DNA of 64,000 nucleotides, from NCBI GenBank assembly GCA_013822685.1, contig PNKV01000009.1:62001-126000 (forward strand), written 5' to 3'. Below the pieces are notes generated by a model. That model was given only the letters and a program-made list of their open reading frames with translations, was not told the origin of the DNA and made no database searches. The stretch comes from Leptothrix sp. (in: b-proteobacteria). Its GTDB lineage: Bacteria > Pseudomonadota > Gammaproteobacteria > Burkholderiales > Burkholderiaceae_C. Within the stretch, counting starts at the first letter, position 1. Every line of letters begins with the position of its first letter. Shown here piece after piece: positions 15,573 to 24,945 of the stretch. The position numbers and the translations under genes were made by a program.

Positions 15573-16438
15573 CAGGGGGAAGGTGCGCGGTTGCTGGTGC
15601 CGTCAAGCTGCGCACGCAAGGATGCAAGCACCGGAACTGTGTCGGGCCGGACGCCACGCCACACGTTGAAGCTTTCGGCGGCTTGCTCTACCAGCATGCC
15701 CAGTCCGTCGCGGCCCATGGCGTGGTGATCGCGCGCCCATTGCAAAAAGGGCTGGGCGGCGGGGCCGTACATCATGTCCAGGGCCAGGGTGCCGGGGCGC
15801 AGCACGCCGGGGCCCACGGGCACGCCACCGCCCGACAAGCTGGCCGCCGTGCCGTTGATGAAAACGTCGTAGGCTTGGCCGGCATTGTCCAGCGAGCGGG
15901 CGGTCAGGCGCACCTGGTGCTCGGCGGCCCAATCGGCGTGGCGGTCGACCAGGGCCTGGGCTTTGTCAAAGCTGCGGTTGGCCAGCACGATTTCTGCGGG
16001 GCGTGCTTCGATTAACGGGCCCAGCACGCCCGCGCTGGCGCCGCCGGCGCCCAGCAACAGCACGCGCTGCCCAGCCAGGGCCACGCCAGCGTTGACGGTG
16101 ATGTCGCGCACCAGGCCCACGCCGTCGGTGTTGTCGGCCAGCCAGCCGCCCTCCGAGGGGGCGTCAAAGCGCAAGGTGTTGGCCGCTTGGGCCAAGTCCG
16201 CCCGGGGGGTGCGGCGCGCGGCCATCTCGAAGGCCTCGAACTTGAAGGGCACGGTGACATTGCAGCCGCGCGCGCCATGGTCGGCAAAGGCTTGCAAGGT
16301 GGCCTTGAACTCATCCAGGGGACACAGCAAGCGCCCGTAGTCCAGTTGTTGCGCCGTCTGCTGGGCAAACTGCTGGTGGATGGCGGGCGAGCGGCTGTGT
16401 TCCACCGGGTTGCCGGCGACGGCATAGCGGTCAATCAT
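15572..16438 (-). CDS. aroE: Shikimate dehydrogenase (NADP+)
   Basis: AroE reduces 3-dehydroshikimate to shikimate in aromatic amino-acid synthesis. The 288-aa product has the substrate-binding serines in HSRSP (S15, S17), NVTVPFK with the catalytic lysine K66, the catalytic aspartate in DNTDG (102-106) and the nucleotide-binding GAGGASAG. The ATG at 16438 overlaps the stop of the TonB-like gene by 4 bp (ATGA), and the stop abuts mtgA, indicating tight translational coupling. A longer open frame upstream lies within the TonB-like gene and is not used. Confidence 0.95.
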   Translation of the reverse strand: MIDRYAVAGNPVEHSRSPAIHQQFAQQTAQQLDYGRLLCPLDEFKATLQAFADHGARGCNVTVPFKFEAFEMAARRTPRADLAQAANTLRFDAPSEGGWLADNTDGVGLVRDITVNAGVALAGQRVLLLGAGGASAGVLGPLIEARPAEIVLANRSFDKAQALVDRHADWAAEHQVRLTARSLDNAGQAYDVFINGTAASLSGGGVPVGPGVLRPGTLALDMMYGPAAQPFLQWARDHHAMGRDGLGMLVEQAAESFNVWRGVRPDTVPVLASLRAQLDGTSNRAPSP

Positions 16439-17331
16439 GGGGCGCTTTCTCCGTTGGGCATCACGGCCTGGGTCGAGGCTTCCAGGGCGGCGTCGCGGGT
16501 GAAGCGGAAGCGGGATGAGACCAGCAGCAAATCGCGGCCCTGGCTCACTTCCAAAGGCACGGCGCCAAAGGGGCCCGCCTTTTTGACGATGGCTTGCGCG
16601 CGTTTGTCCAGCTGTTTGTTGCCCGAGCTTTGGGTCACGATGGCCTCGACCACCTGGCCCTTGCGGTCGATCCACACCTCCATCACCAGCTCGCCATACA
16701 GCTTCTTGCCGTTGTTGCCGGTGGGGAAGTGCTCGGTGCCGGCCCGCTCAATGATCGTGCGGAAGTGGCTGTAGTACATCGCGTCGGTCGACCTCAGCGT
16801 GGCGGGGCTGAGGTAGCGCTTCTTGGGCCGCGAGTTCTCGGCGCGGATGCGCTTGTCGATCTCGGCCAGCAGCTCGGTGAGCTGGCGGCGGCGCTCTTCG
16901 TCGGCGCGGTTCTGGGCGCTTTCCAGCTTCTGACGCGGTTGGGGCGGCGGCAGGCTCGACAGCTCATTCTGGATCTGGGTGAGCAGTTGCTGCTGCTCGA
17001 CCTGCATCATCTCGACCATGCGCTGGGATTCGTCCAGCGATTCGCCCACTTCGGTTTGAAACGCGGGCGGCAAGGGCGAGGTGGCCCGGCCTTCGCCTTC
17101 GCCACCGCCTTGCAGGTTGTGCTGCGCCAGGGCCTGCGCCTTCTCCGGCCGTTGCTCGCTGCCGGCGTTGACCAGGATCACCTCCAGCGGCGTGTCTTTG
17201 AAGACGCGGTTGAAGCCTTCGGGGTCGACGAAGCGCACGGTGATCAGCACCGCGTGGACTGCCACGGAGACGATCAGCGTTTTGTGCAGCAGGGTGAGGT
17301 GGCTCAGGGCCGTGCGCAGGCGTTGCAGCAT
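16435..17331 (-). CDS. TonB-like energy transducer protein
   Basis: The 298-aa protein has one N-terminal membrane helix (residues ~15-33). A Gln/Glu-rich, probably coiled region lies in the middle (about 100-165), and a TonB-type C-terminal domain contains [18 protein letters not shown] and [25 protein letters not shown]. Such proteins span the periplasm and couple inner-membrane energy to outer-membrane receptors. No exbB/exbD lies nearby. It sits between the RNase II-like gene and aroE. Confidence 0.85.
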   Translation of the reverse strand: MLQRLRTALSHLTLLHKTLIVSVAVHAVLITVRFVDPEGFNRVFKDTPLEVILVNAGSEQRPEKAQALAQHNLQGGGEGEGRATSPLPPAFQTEVGESLDESQRMVEMMQVEQQQLLTQIQNELSSLPPPQPRQKLESAQNRADEERRRQLTELLAEIDKRIRAENSRPKKRYLSPATLRSTDAMYYSHFRTIIERAGTEHFPTGNNGKKLYGELVMEVWIDRKGQVVEAIVTQSSGNKQLDKRAQAIVKKAGPFGAVPLEVSQGRDLLLVSSRFRFTRDAALEASTQAVMPNGESAP

Positions 17332-17350
17332 GGATGCTCTTGGGTTGGCT

Positions 17351-19423
17351 TCAGGCCTCGGGGCTGGCGGCGGGTGACGGCGCGTCGGCGTCGGTCACGT
17401 CGATGGCCAGGGTCAAGGGTCCTGCATTGTCCAACGCTTCGTCGGCGTCATCACCCTCGGCATCACCCTGATCGGCGGCGCTGGCGGCGGTTTCATCAAT
17501 GCGGGCGACCACGCTGGCGTGCACGTCCAGGGTCAGTTCATCGACCCCCGTGACACGCACGCGCACCTTGGCATTGCGCGGCAGGCTGTCGGCCCCGATG
17601 GCACGGAAGACCAAAGGCAGGTTGTCGGCGCGGACCAGGCCGTTGATCATCACGGCGCATTCCAGCTCGGTGATGTTCTGCTGGCCCAGGTAACGCAGCG
17701 TCCAATAACGTTCCAGGCTCGACTGGAAGCCGTTGTAGGTGCTGTAGGCCGCGTCAAAGTTCGAGATGATCGAGAACAGGTCGGCGTCCTTCGGCTTGAA
17801 GGGCGCGACCAGCGCGGCAGTGCGGCCATGCTTGGCCACGGCAATGATCTGCCACTGGTTGACCAGGTCGACATAGCGGCGCAGCGGCGAGGTGGCCCAG
17901 GTGTACTGCGCCACGCCCATGCCGGCGTGCGGCAGGGCCTTGGTGCCCATGCGCACCTTGATGCCGGGCTGCAGGCTGGCCTGACTGCGGTAGATGCCGG
18001 GCAAGCCGAAGTCGTTGAGCCAGCCGCCCCAGGTGCTGTTCGCCAAAATCATGGCTTCGGCCACAATCAAATCAAGCGGCGACCCGCGCTGGCGCGTGCC
18101 GATGACGACTTGCTCGGTGCCGGTCGGCTCCAAGCGGTCTTCCGTGGTGTTCTCGCTGCCATCGGGCTCGACCAGCTTGAAGGTGTAGTCGGGGCGGTTG
18201 AAGTTCTCGGGCTTGCCGCGCACCACTTCGCGCTGGGCTTTCAAATGCTTGGCCAGGCGGAAGGCGAAGGTCAGCTCGGCGCCGAAAGCGTAGTCGGCCG
18301 TGGCCTCGCCGTTCAAGGTGGCTTCGGTCACGATGCCATCGAGCTTGTCGTGGCGCAGGTTGGCGGCGATGGGCACGGTCTCCAGGCGCGTTTCGCTGCC
18401 TTTGACTTCCAACGTGGCCTCGTCGTATGTGACGTAGAGCGACACGGCGGGGCAATGGCGGCCCTCTTGCAAGGTGTAGCGCTGCACCACCTCGTCGGGC
18501 AGCATGGTCAGCTTGTGGCCGGGCATGTAGACGGTGGACATGCGGTTGCGCGCGACTACGTCGACCGGCGTGCCGGGCGCGATGGCCAGGCCGGGCGCGG
18601 CGATGTGGATGCCGTAGATGACGGTGCCGGTGCCCAGGCCTTGCACCGACAGGGCATCGTCGATCTCGGTGGTGCTGGAATCGTCGATCGAGAAGGCCTG
18701 CACGGGCGCCAGGGGCAGCTCGTCCTTGATGGGCGGCGCGTCAAGCGCGGGGAAGCCGGTGCCCTTGGGGAAGTTCTCGAACAAGAAGCGCCGCCAGTGG
18801 AACTGGTAGGGGCTGTCGATGGCGCCGGCGTCTTTCAGCAGATCGAGTGGCGCGCGCTGCGAGCGTTTGGACGCCTCGACCACGGCCTTGTACTCGGCAC
18901 CGTTCTTGTCGGGCTTGAACAGGATCTTGTAGAGCTGCTCGCGGATGGGCGCGGGGCAGCTGCCCTTGACCAGATCCTCGGTCCACGATTCGATCTGCGC
19001 GGCGACCTGCTTCTTGCGCTCGATGGCCAGCAAGGCCTGCTTGAGGATGTCCTCAGGCGCCTTGCGGAAGCGGCCCTTGCCGCGGCGGTGGAAATAGTGC
19101 GGCGCGTCGTACAGGCGGAACAGCATGGCGGCCTGCTGGATGGCGTCGGCCTTGTCGCTGAAGTATTCACGGGCCAGGTCCTCGAAGCCGAACTCGTCTT
19201 CCGGGGCAACCTCCCAGACCAAGTCCAGGTCGATCTCGCCCGCCTGGGCGGCGCCCTGGGCCAGCACCTCGGCCGGGTTCGGCTTGGCGAACTTGATCAG
19301 CACGTTGGCGGTTTTCGCCTTCACGCGCTTGCCCGAATCCAGCTCGATCTGCATCGAGCTGTCGGCTTCGGACATCACACGGCCAGCCTGGAATTTTCCG
19401 GCGTCGTCAAAAAGGGCAAACAT
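17351..19423 (-). CDS. RNase II/R-family exoribonuclease
   Basis: The 690-aa product carries an RNB catalytic domain with the metal-binding signature FSIDDSSTTEIDDALSV (four Asp/Glu ligands). Later come YMPGHKLTMLP and the ATSPLRRYVDLVNQ motif typical of RNB enzymes. The N-terminal half differs from E. coli RNase II and R, and the C-terminal S1 region is weak and ends in an acidic Ala/Asp tail. It degrades RNA 3' to 5' by inference. It heads the block running to mtgA, 20 bp upstream of the TonB-like gene. Confidence 0.9.
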   Translation of the reverse strand: MFALFDDAGKFQAGRVMSEADSSMQIELDSGKRVKAKTANVLIKFAKPNPAEVLAQGAAQAGEIDLDLVWEVAPEDEFGFEDLAREYFSDKADAIQQAAMLFRLYDAPHYFHRRGKGRFRKAPEDILKQALLAIERKKQVAAQIESWTEDLVKGSCPAPIREQLYKILFKPDKNGAEYKAVVEASKRSQRAPLDLLKDAGAIDSPYQFHWRRFLFENFPKGTGFPALDAPPIKDELPLAPVQAFSIDDSSTTEIDDALSVQGLGTGTVIYGIHIAAPGLAIAPGTPVDVVARNRMSTVYMPGHKLTMLPDEVVQRYTLQEGRHCPAVSLYVTYDEATLEVKGSETRLETVPIAANLRHDKLDGIVTEATLNGEATADYAFGAELTFAFRLAKHLKAQREVVRGKPENFNRPDYTFKLVEPDGSENTTEDRLEPTGTEQVVIGTRQRGSPLDLIVAEAMILANSTWGGWLNDFGLPGIYRSQASLQPGIKVRMGTKALPHAGMGVAQYTWATSPLRRYVDLVNQWQIIAVAKHGRTAALVAPFKPKDADLFSIISNFDAAYSTYNGFQSSLERYWTLRYLGQQNITELECAVMINGLVRADNLPLVFRAIGADSLPRNAKVRVRVTGVDELTLDVHASVVARIDETAASAADQGDAEGDDADEALDNAGPLTLAIDVTDADAPSPAASPEA

Positions 19424-19464
19424 TCAGAAGGTGTCGCTAGGAAGAAGAAGCAGCACGTATTGTC

Positions 19465-20067
19465 CTACGGCTGTTGGTTCAGGCCCAGAAAGCCCAAAAC
19501 CTTGGGCAAATGGGGGGCGAAATCGCTCAAGGCGTGGTCGCCGCCTTCCAGCAGCGTCAGCCGCGTGCCCGGGTAGTGCGCCACCATTTCACGCCAGTCC
19601 AGCACTTCGTCGCCTTTGGCGATGATGGGCAGGTAGCGCTCAGGGCGGGTGATGGGGTAGGGCGCGATGGCCTTGAATTCGTCGATGAATTCAGGGCGGA
19701 AGAAGAACTTGGCGTCCGGGTCGTGGAAGTTGCTCAGCTCGCCGATGTAGCGGGCCAGGTCGCGGGCGGGCGCCACGGCCGGGTTGATGAGCACTGCGCG
19801 GCAGCCCAGTTGTTCGGCCAGCACCGTGGCGTAGAAGCCGCCGAGCGAAGAGCCCATCACGGCCATGCTGTCTCTGGGCCAGTCGGCCACTTGCGCCTGG
19901 ATGTCGGCCCAGGCCTGCGCCGGTGAGGGCGGCAACTGCGGACAAGCCCAGGTAACGCTTTGGCCTGACGCGTTCAGGTCGTCAACGATGGCGGCCATCT
20001 GTTGCGCCTTGGTGGAGCGCGGCGAGGAGCGAAAGCCGTGCAGATAGAGCAGGTGCGTGGTGGTCAT
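19465..20067 (-). CDS. YqiA/YcfP-like alpha/beta-fold hydrolase
   Basis: This is a 200-aa alpha/beta hydrolase of the YqiA family. It has the oxyanion-hole segment LYLHGFRSSP (7-16), the nucleophile elbow GSSLGGF (S74) and a C-terminal GGDHALSDF with the catalytic histidine. YqiA of E. coli has esterase activity; the natural substrate is unknown. It lies 41 bp upstream of the RNase II-like gene on the same strand and is probably cotranscribed. Confidence 0.88.
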   Translation of the reverse strand: MTTTHLLYLHGFRSSPRSTKAQQMAAIVDDLNASGQSVTWACPQLPPSPAQAWADIQAQVADWPRDSMAVMGSSLGGFYATVLAEQLGCRAVLINPAVAPARDLARYIGELSNFHDPDAKFFFRPEFIDEFKAIAPYPITRPERYLPIIAKGDEVLDWREMVAHYPGTRLTLLEGGDHALSDFAPHLPKVLGFLGLNQQP

Positions 20068-20105
20068 GGGCCTGCACTATGACAGCTGCGGCCGCACCTG
20101 CGCCC

Positions 20106-20213
20106 TCAGTGGCGCCGCGGCTTTGACACCCTGGCCATGCGCTGCCGGTTGCGCTTAGCCAGGTGGCTGAGGGCGGTGATCATGGCGAAAGATATCAGTG
20201 CAATGGTCAACAT
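20106..20213 (-). CDS. Candidate 35-residue membrane small protein
   Basis: This short open frame between yqiA and a PEP-CTERM gene starts at an ATG preceded by a perfect AGGAGG four bases upstream. The product has a hydrophobic N-terminus (MLTIALISFAMITALSHLA) and a strongly basic tail with nine Lys/Arg residues. This single-helix plan is common in bacterial small membrane proteins. No homologue is recognised. The strong ribosome-binding site is the main argument that it is translated. Confidence 0.4.
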   Translation of the reverse strand: MLTIALISFAMITALSHLAKRNRQRMARVSKPRRH

Positions 20214-20273
20214 GGGGCCTCCTGTTCGTGAGCACCCCAGCATGCGCCGATTTCATCCCCCGCGAATGAGGGG

Positions 20274-20969
20274 TTACCTTAACAAGGCTTGGCGACGGCG
20301 GCGCAGCAAAGCAATGGCCCCCAGGCCCAGGGCGGCCAGCACAGCGGTTTCTGGTTCTGGCACGGCCTGGGTGTAGGCCAAGTTGTCCATCACCACGCCA
20401 TCGCCCTGGATGGTGATGTAAGCGATGTCGGCATGGGCCAGGCGAATGCCTTGCGTCACCGGAAAATTGGTGGAATACGCCAGCGAGTTGTCTTCCAGGT
20501 CCACGCCATCCAGCGAGGTCGCGAAGGAACCCAGGCTGAAGCTTTCCGAGCTGCCGTCGATGCCGTAGGCCGTCACCTTGGTCAGGCGATCATCCCCGGA
20601 CTCTTCGTACATGCTCCAGTCGGCCAGGAAGGCGCGGGTTTTCAAACCGTTGAAGTCGATGCGCAGGGTCATGTTCCCGATCTTGTCGAAAGACAGGAAG
20701 GACTTGCCGGCACCCCAGCTGCCATTGATGCCCAGGTCGGTGGCGATGCGCTGGCCGACCGTGAAGTCGCCATCCAGCGAGCTGAGCGTGACGGGCGGAA
20801 GGTTGGTGCTGTAAGACGAGCCCACCCCGATGAACAGGCCGTCTTCCGCATTGAAGTCAATGACTTGCGCGGGGGCGGGCAGCTGGTTGGTCTGGTTGAT
20901 GAGCGCGGCTTGGGCCTGGAAGGCCACCGAGGCCAAACCCAGGGCGGCGATGGTGAAAATATGACGCAT
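20274..20969 (-). CDS. PEP-CTERM sorting-domain protein downstream of phoX-like gene
   Basis: The 231-aa exported protein has a signal peptide ending AFQAQA near residue 21. Its beta-rich passenger contains no Cys, and the C-terminus is a canonical VPEPETAVLAALGLGAIALL tail followed by RRRRQ. AAGGAG precedes the ATG. It lies only 29 bp after the PhoX-type phosphatase gene on the same strand, so the two are likely one transcript and may act together at the cell surface or in matrix. The passenger (residues ~22-205) could be a carbohydrate-binding-like beta sandwich, but this is a guess. Confidence 0.85.
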   Translation of the reverse strand: MRHIFTIAALGLASVAFQAQAALINQTNQLPAPAQVIDFNAEDGLFIGVGSSYSTNLPPVTLSSLDGDFTVGQRIATDLGINGSWGAGKSFLSFDKIGNMTLRIDFNGLKTRAFLADWSMYEESGDDRLTKVTAYGIDGSSESFSLGSFATSLDGVDLEDNSLAYSTNFPVTQGIRLAHADIAYITIQGDGVVMDNLAYTQAVPEPETAVLAALGLGAIALLRRRRQALLR

Positions 20970-20998
20970 GTGGATACTCCTTGAAGGGTGCGGGTCAA

Positions 20999-23167
20999 TC
21001 AGCTGCCGACGATGCCGCCGTTGGCCTTGGTGATGACGACCACGCCCGAGCGGGGGCGGCCGCCGACCACGGTCTGGCCCGCTGAATTGGTGGCGAACTG
21101 GCTGGCGGGCCAGTTCGAGAACTGGGTGGGGTTGGCGGGGTTGGCCGCTTCTTCACCGGGGTGCTGCAGGCCTACGAACATGCTCTTGCCGTCCGGGGTC
21201 ATGGCGATGCCGGTGACTTCGGATTGCACCGGGCCGGTCAGGAAGCGCTTGATGGCCCCCGTGGCAGGATCGGCGCACACCATGCTGTTGGCGCCGATGT
21301 TGACCCAATCGCCCGTGGCCGTGCCGACCTGGTCGGTCTGCACCCACAAGCGGCCGAACTGGTCGAACCACAGGCCATCGGGCGCGCCGAAATCGGCGGT
21401 GCCATTCGGTGTGTCGTTGATGTTGCCGACGTAGCGCGTGGCCGGTGTCTTGGCCGTGGCCGTGTCACCGCATTGCACGAACAAGTCCCATACGAAGGTG
21501 GTGGCGGTGACGTTCTTGCCGGTTTCGCGCCAGCGGATGATGTGGCCGTAGATGTTGTCGGCGCGCGGGTTGGCCGCGTCCACGGCGGGGCGGGCGCTGG
21601 CCGCGGTGGTCGAGCCATCGGGGTTGTTGCTGCTGGGCGTGGCCGACGAGCCGCGGCGGTTGTTGTTGGTGAGGGTGCAGTACAGCTCGATCTCGTCAAA
21701 GCCGCACACCTTGGGGCGGGCCCCGGTCCATTCAGGGCGGTCCATCATGGTGGCGCCCAAGGCGTCGGCGGCCATGCGTGTCTTGATCAGGATCTTGGCC
21801 AGCACTTCGGCGTCATTGGCGCCAGCGAAGTTGGGGTTGTCGCGCAAGGCCACGCCACCCACGCCGATGGATCCGGGCAGCAAAGGCAGCCACTGGCCCA
21901 TGCCGGTGTCCAGGAACTTCGCCACGTACAGCACGCCACTGTCCAGGAGGTTGCGGTTGGCGGCGCGGTTGGTGGGGTTGTAGCGGCCTTCGGCCACGAA
22001 CTTGTAGATGTACTCGTTGCGCTCGTCGTCGCCCATGTACACCGCCAACTCGTTGTTGGGGCCCAGCACGTATTGGGCGCTCTCGTGCTTGATGCGGCCC
22101 AGCGCCGTGCGCTTGACAGGCACGCTGTAGGGGTCAAACGGATCGACCTCGACCACCCAGCCAAACAGGTTGGGTTCCAGCGGGTTGCTGGCGGCGTCAA
22201 AGCGGGGGTCCACCTTGTGCCAGAAGTAGCTGAAGCCAGCGGCGGTCACACCATAGCGGTTGTGCAGCTTGCCGATTTCGGTGCTGGTGGCAGGCAGGGT
22301 GGCGTCGCTGCCAAAGTTGCCGTTCCAATTTTCTTCGCAGGTCAGGTAGGTGCCCCAGGGCGTGTAGCCGTTGGCGCAGTTGTTGATGGTGCCGTTGGCT
22401 TCAAAGCCGTTGTTCAAGCCGATCTCGGTGGAGGCGGTGGCGCTGATGTCGAACTTCTTGGACTTCATCAGCGCATGGCCGGCTGCGGGGCCGGAGATGC
22501 GCATGGGCGTGTTGGCCGACAGGCGGCGGCCATAAGCCGAGTTGGTCACCACGGACCAGTTGCCTGCGGTTTTGCGCACTTCAACGACCGACATGCCGTG
22601 GGCGGCTTGCGATTTGCGAGCCTTGGCGATGGTCTGGTTGCTGGCGTTCAGGCCATCGTTGTGCAGGACGGCTTCATGCGTGTATTCGTTGTTCACGCAC
22701 AGCAGGCCGCGCTCGCTCGACTCCACACCGCGCGAGTTGAAGCCGAAGTAGTGCATGCCATCGTTGTGCGCGCCAAACTGCTTGAGCTGTTCTGCGGCGG
22801 TCTCGGATGCGTCACCACGGAACGCCGTGCCGCCCGGCATGATCGGGTCGCCCCAGGCCACCAGCAAGGCGGCTTGGTGGCCTGTGGCCACGCGCACGGC
22901 GTCCACCACGGGGGCCAAGGCTGGCGAGAGGTTGTCAAAGCCGATGCCCACCGTGGTGCTGGCCACGCCGCAAGTACCGGCGGCTTGAACCGTGCCGGTC
23001 AGGCCCGACAAGGTCAGGCCACCAGCGGCGCTCAGCATAGAGGCCGACGCAGCGCCTTTGATGAAGGTGCGGCGGCTGGCGTGGGCACGTTGGGCCACGT
23101 CCAGGATCGACTCGTTGCCTGACGGGTTGAGCGTCAGGTCATTGGTCGGGTGGTTGATGCCTTTCAT
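20999..23167 (-). CDS. PhoX-family alkaline phosphatase (DUF839), Tat-exported
   Basis: The predicted 722-aa protein resembles PhoX phosphatases, which use Ca/Fe cofactors and are exported folded. The twin-arginine signal SRRTFIKGAA is at residues ~31-40, followed by a hydrophobic region with an Ala-rich cleavage site. Family-like segments include GWVVEVDPFDP, TCEENWNGNFG, KHESAQYVLG and the C-terminal GLQHPGEE. ATG 23167 follows GGAG; an upstream in-frame start is less likely. It probably releases phosphate from organic esters in the periplasm or outside the cell. No pho box was identified. Confidence 0.87.
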   Translation of the reverse strand: MKGINHPTNDLTLNPSGNESILDVAQRAHASRRTFIKGAASASMLSAAGGLTLSGLTGTVQAAGTCGVASTTVGIGFDNLSPALAPVVDAVRVATGHQAALLVAWGDPIMPGGTAFRGDASETAAEQLKQFGAHNDGMHYFGFNSRGVESSERGLLCVNNEYTHEAVLHNDGLNASNQTIAKARKSQAAHGMSVVEVRKTAGNWSVVTNSAYGRRLSANTPMRISGPAAGHALMKSKKFDISATASTEIGLNNGFEANGTINNCANGYTPWGTYLTCEENWNGNFGSDATLPATSTEIGKLHNRYGVTAAGFSYFWHKVDPRFDAASNPLEPNLFGWVVEVDPFDPYSVPVKRTALGRIKHESAQYVLGPNNELAVYMGDDERNEYIYKFVAEGRYNPTNRAANRNLLDSGVLYVAKFLDTGMGQWLPLLPGSIGVGGVALRDNPNFAGANDAEVLAKILIKTRMAADALGATMMDRPEWTGARPKVCGFDEIELYCTLTNNNRRGSSATPSSNNPDGSTTAASARPAVDAANPRADNIYGHIIRWRETGKNVTATTFVWDLFVQCGDTATAKTPATRYVGNINDTPNGTADFGAPDGLWFDQFGRLWVQTDQVGTATGDWVNIGANSMVCADPATGAIKRFLTGPVQSEVTGIAMTPDGKSMFVGLQHPGEEAANPANPTQFSNWPASQFATNSAGQTVVGGRPRSGVVVITKANGGIVGS

Positions 23168-23305
23168 ACTGCGTCTCCGGCTGCTCGATGGATAGGATGG
23201 AGCGCAGGATAGGGAGCGCACGTGTCAGCTTGAAGACAATGGCGGGTGGCATGTGCCCGCCAGGGTTTTTGTCGGTGGGGCGCACAATGAAGCCGGAGGT
23301 ATCCC

Positions 23306-23623
23306 ATGACATTCAAATTCAAATCCCAAGCCACCGGCGAGCTGTTGATGTTGACCGCCCACGCGCACGCCTTGCTGCACCACATCGGCAAATCGCCCGA
23401 CCCCAAGGGCATCCTGACACCGGAGGACATGCCGGCTGCGCTGGCGGCGCTTCGTTCTCTGCCTGGTGATGAGCCCGCGGCGGAGGAGGGGGCAGCGGCC
23501 CAAGACGATGATGATCAGCAACCCGACACCAATGCGGTGGACCTGCGCCGCCGCGCCTGGCCCCTCATCCAGATGATCGAAACCGCGCAGGCGGCCAAGG
23601 AGCCCATCGTCTGGGGTGTATGA
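23306..23623 (+). CDS. DUF1840 domain-containing protein
   Basis: The 105-aa cytoplasmic protein matches the DUF1840 pattern. It begins MTFKFKSQATGELLML and has HIGKSPDPKGILTPEDMPAAL, an acidic linker (EEGAAAQDDDDQQ), and a C-terminal helix VDLRRRAWPLIQMIETA. The family is common in Burkholderiales and has no known function. GGAGGT lies upstream of the ATG. Its stop overlaps the start of the histidine phosphatase gene (ATGA). Confidence 0.85.
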   Translation: MTFKFKSQATGELLMLTAHAHALLHHIGKSPDPKGILTPEDMPAALAALRSLPGDEPAAEEGAAAQDDDDQQPDTNAVDLRRRAWPLIQMIETAQAAKEPIVWGV

Positions 23624-24294
23624 GCGATCACATCACCCGCCTGCTGGTCATTCGCCATGGCGAAACGGCCTGGAACCTGGAGGCGCGCATCCAGGGCCAC
23701 ACCGACATCCCCTTGAACGAGCATGGCCGCTGGCAGGCCGAGCGCCTGGCCCTCGCCCTGGCCGATGAAGGCCTGGATGCGATCTACACCAGCGACCTGC
23801 AGCGTGCGCGCGACACCGCCCAGGCCGTGGCCCGCGCCACCGGCCTGACGCTGCAGTTGGACCAGGGCCTGCGTGAGCGCAACTTTGGGCGCCTAGAGGG
23901 CATGACACAGAACCAGGTCGCATTGCAGTGGCCCGAAGAAGGCCGCCGCTGGCGCGAGCGCGATCCCACCTATGGCCCTGAAGCGGGCGAGACCTTGCAA
24001 TCGTTCTACCAACGCTGCGTGGACACCGCCGAGCGGCTGGCCCAACTGCATCCGGGGCAGACCGTGGCCCTGGTGGCCCATGGCGGCGTGCTCGATTGTT
24101 TTTACCGCGCGGCCAACCACATTCCCTTGCAGGCGCCACGCACCTGGACCATCGGCAATGTCAGCATCAACCGGCTGCTTTACAGCCCGGAAGGTTTCAG
24201 CCTGCTGGGCTGGGCCGACACGCGGCACCTGGACGACGACGTGAGCCTGGACGAGACCAGCGATGGCGACGTGGCCTTGAGCCCGGACAAGTAA
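23620..24294 (+). CDS. Histidine phosphatase family protein (phosphoglycerate mutase-like)
   Basis: The 224-aa protein has the catalytic RHGET motif (12-16), the second-site arginine in SDLQRARDTA, the glutamate in LRERNFGRLEG and the second histidine in VAHGGVLDC. It belongs to the cofactor-dependent mutase/phosphatase branch, probably acting as a phosphatase on a small metabolite. Coupled by 4 bp to the DUF1840 gene. Its last 115 bp overlap, on the opposite strand, the 3' end of the TetR-type gene. Confidence 0.9.
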   Translation: MSDHITRLLVIRHGETAWNLEARIQGHTDIPLNEHGRWQAERLALALADEGLDAIYTSDLQRARDTAQAVARATGLTLQLDQGLRERNFGRLEGMTQNQVALQWPEEGRRWRERDPTYGPEAGETLQSFYQRCVDTAERLAQLHPGQTVALVAHGGVLDCFYRAANHIPLQAPRTWTIGNVSINRLLYSPEGFSLLGWADTRHLDDDVSLDETSDGDVALSPDK

Positions 24295-24881
24295 AGGTCG
24301 ATGGCTTGGGCCCCGGTGCGCGTCAGGTGGAAGAGCTTGTCGTCCAGCATCCAGGTGTTGATCAGCCCGCCCACCAGCGCCTGCAAGCCCACGGTCATCA
24401 CCCGGGCGCTGGGTTGGCTGGCCACCAGACCCAGCTTCTGTGCGCGCTTCAAGGCTTTTTCAAGGTGAGCCTGGCAGTTCAGGTGCACGCTGATGTGGCG
24501 CGCGCGCACATCGCTCAGCTCGTCCACGTACTCGACCTTGTTGACCGCGATGCCAATGACGCGGCGGGTGCGCGGTTCGGTGGCGATGCGGGTCAGGGCG
24601 TCCATCATGGCCGCGCGAACCTGGGCCAGCGGGTCATCGGTCGCCTCTTGTCCTACTCGGCCGATGGTCTCTTCAATGGGCGAGGTGCTCCTGTCCATCA
24701 TCGCGTTAAAAAGGCTGGCTTTGTCCTTGAAGTGCCAATAGATGGCGCCACGGGTCATGCCCGCCGCCTGGGCGATGTCCTGCAGGGAGGTCCGCGACAC
24801 ACCCTTGTCTGAAAAGACCAGTTCGGCAGCATCCAGCAAAAGTTCTCGCGTCAGCAGGGCGTCTTCTTTGGTGCGGCGCAT
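24180..24881 (-). CDS. TetR/AcrR-family repressor of the adjacent RND pump
   Basis: The 233-aa regulator has an N-terminal HTH of TetR type (residues ~10-56, ending GMTRGAIYWHFKDKASLF) and a C-terminal ligand domain like AcrR/TtgR. It is divergent from the efflux operon, with an AcrR-like palindrome in between, so it most likely represses the pump. The normal family end would be near LYLSGLKA. About 30 extra Ser/Arg-rich residues follow because the frame runs on, antisense, into the histidine phosphatase gene. The ATG at 24881 is used; a TTG two codons upstream is less likely. Confidence 0.9.
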   Translation of the reverse strand: MRRTKEDALLTRELLLDAAELVFSDKGVSRTSLQDIAQAAGMTRGAIYWHFKDKASLFNAMMDRSTSPIEETIGRVGQEATDDPLAQVRAAMMDALTRIATEPRTRRVIGIAVNKVEYVDELSDVRARHISVHLNCQAHLEKALKRAQKLGLVASQPSARVMTVGLQALVGGLINTWMLDDKLFHLTRTGAQAIDLYLSGLKATSPSLVSSRLTSSSRCRVSAQPSRLKPSGL

Positions 24882-24945
24882 GGGCAATGTCCGGTTTCAT
24901 CAGGTCGGTCAGATCAATGTGGGGGATTGTGACCGATTTCATTTC

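Noticed and set aside
20137..20376. 79-codon plus-strand open frame near the PEP-CTERM gene
   Set aside because: Arg-rich, overlaps the PEP-CTERM coding end in antisense, and has no ribosome-binding site.
23168..23305. Possible sigma-54 box upstream of the phoX-like gene
   Set aside because: A GG...GC pair is present, but with 9 instead of 10 bases between, which is usually inactive.
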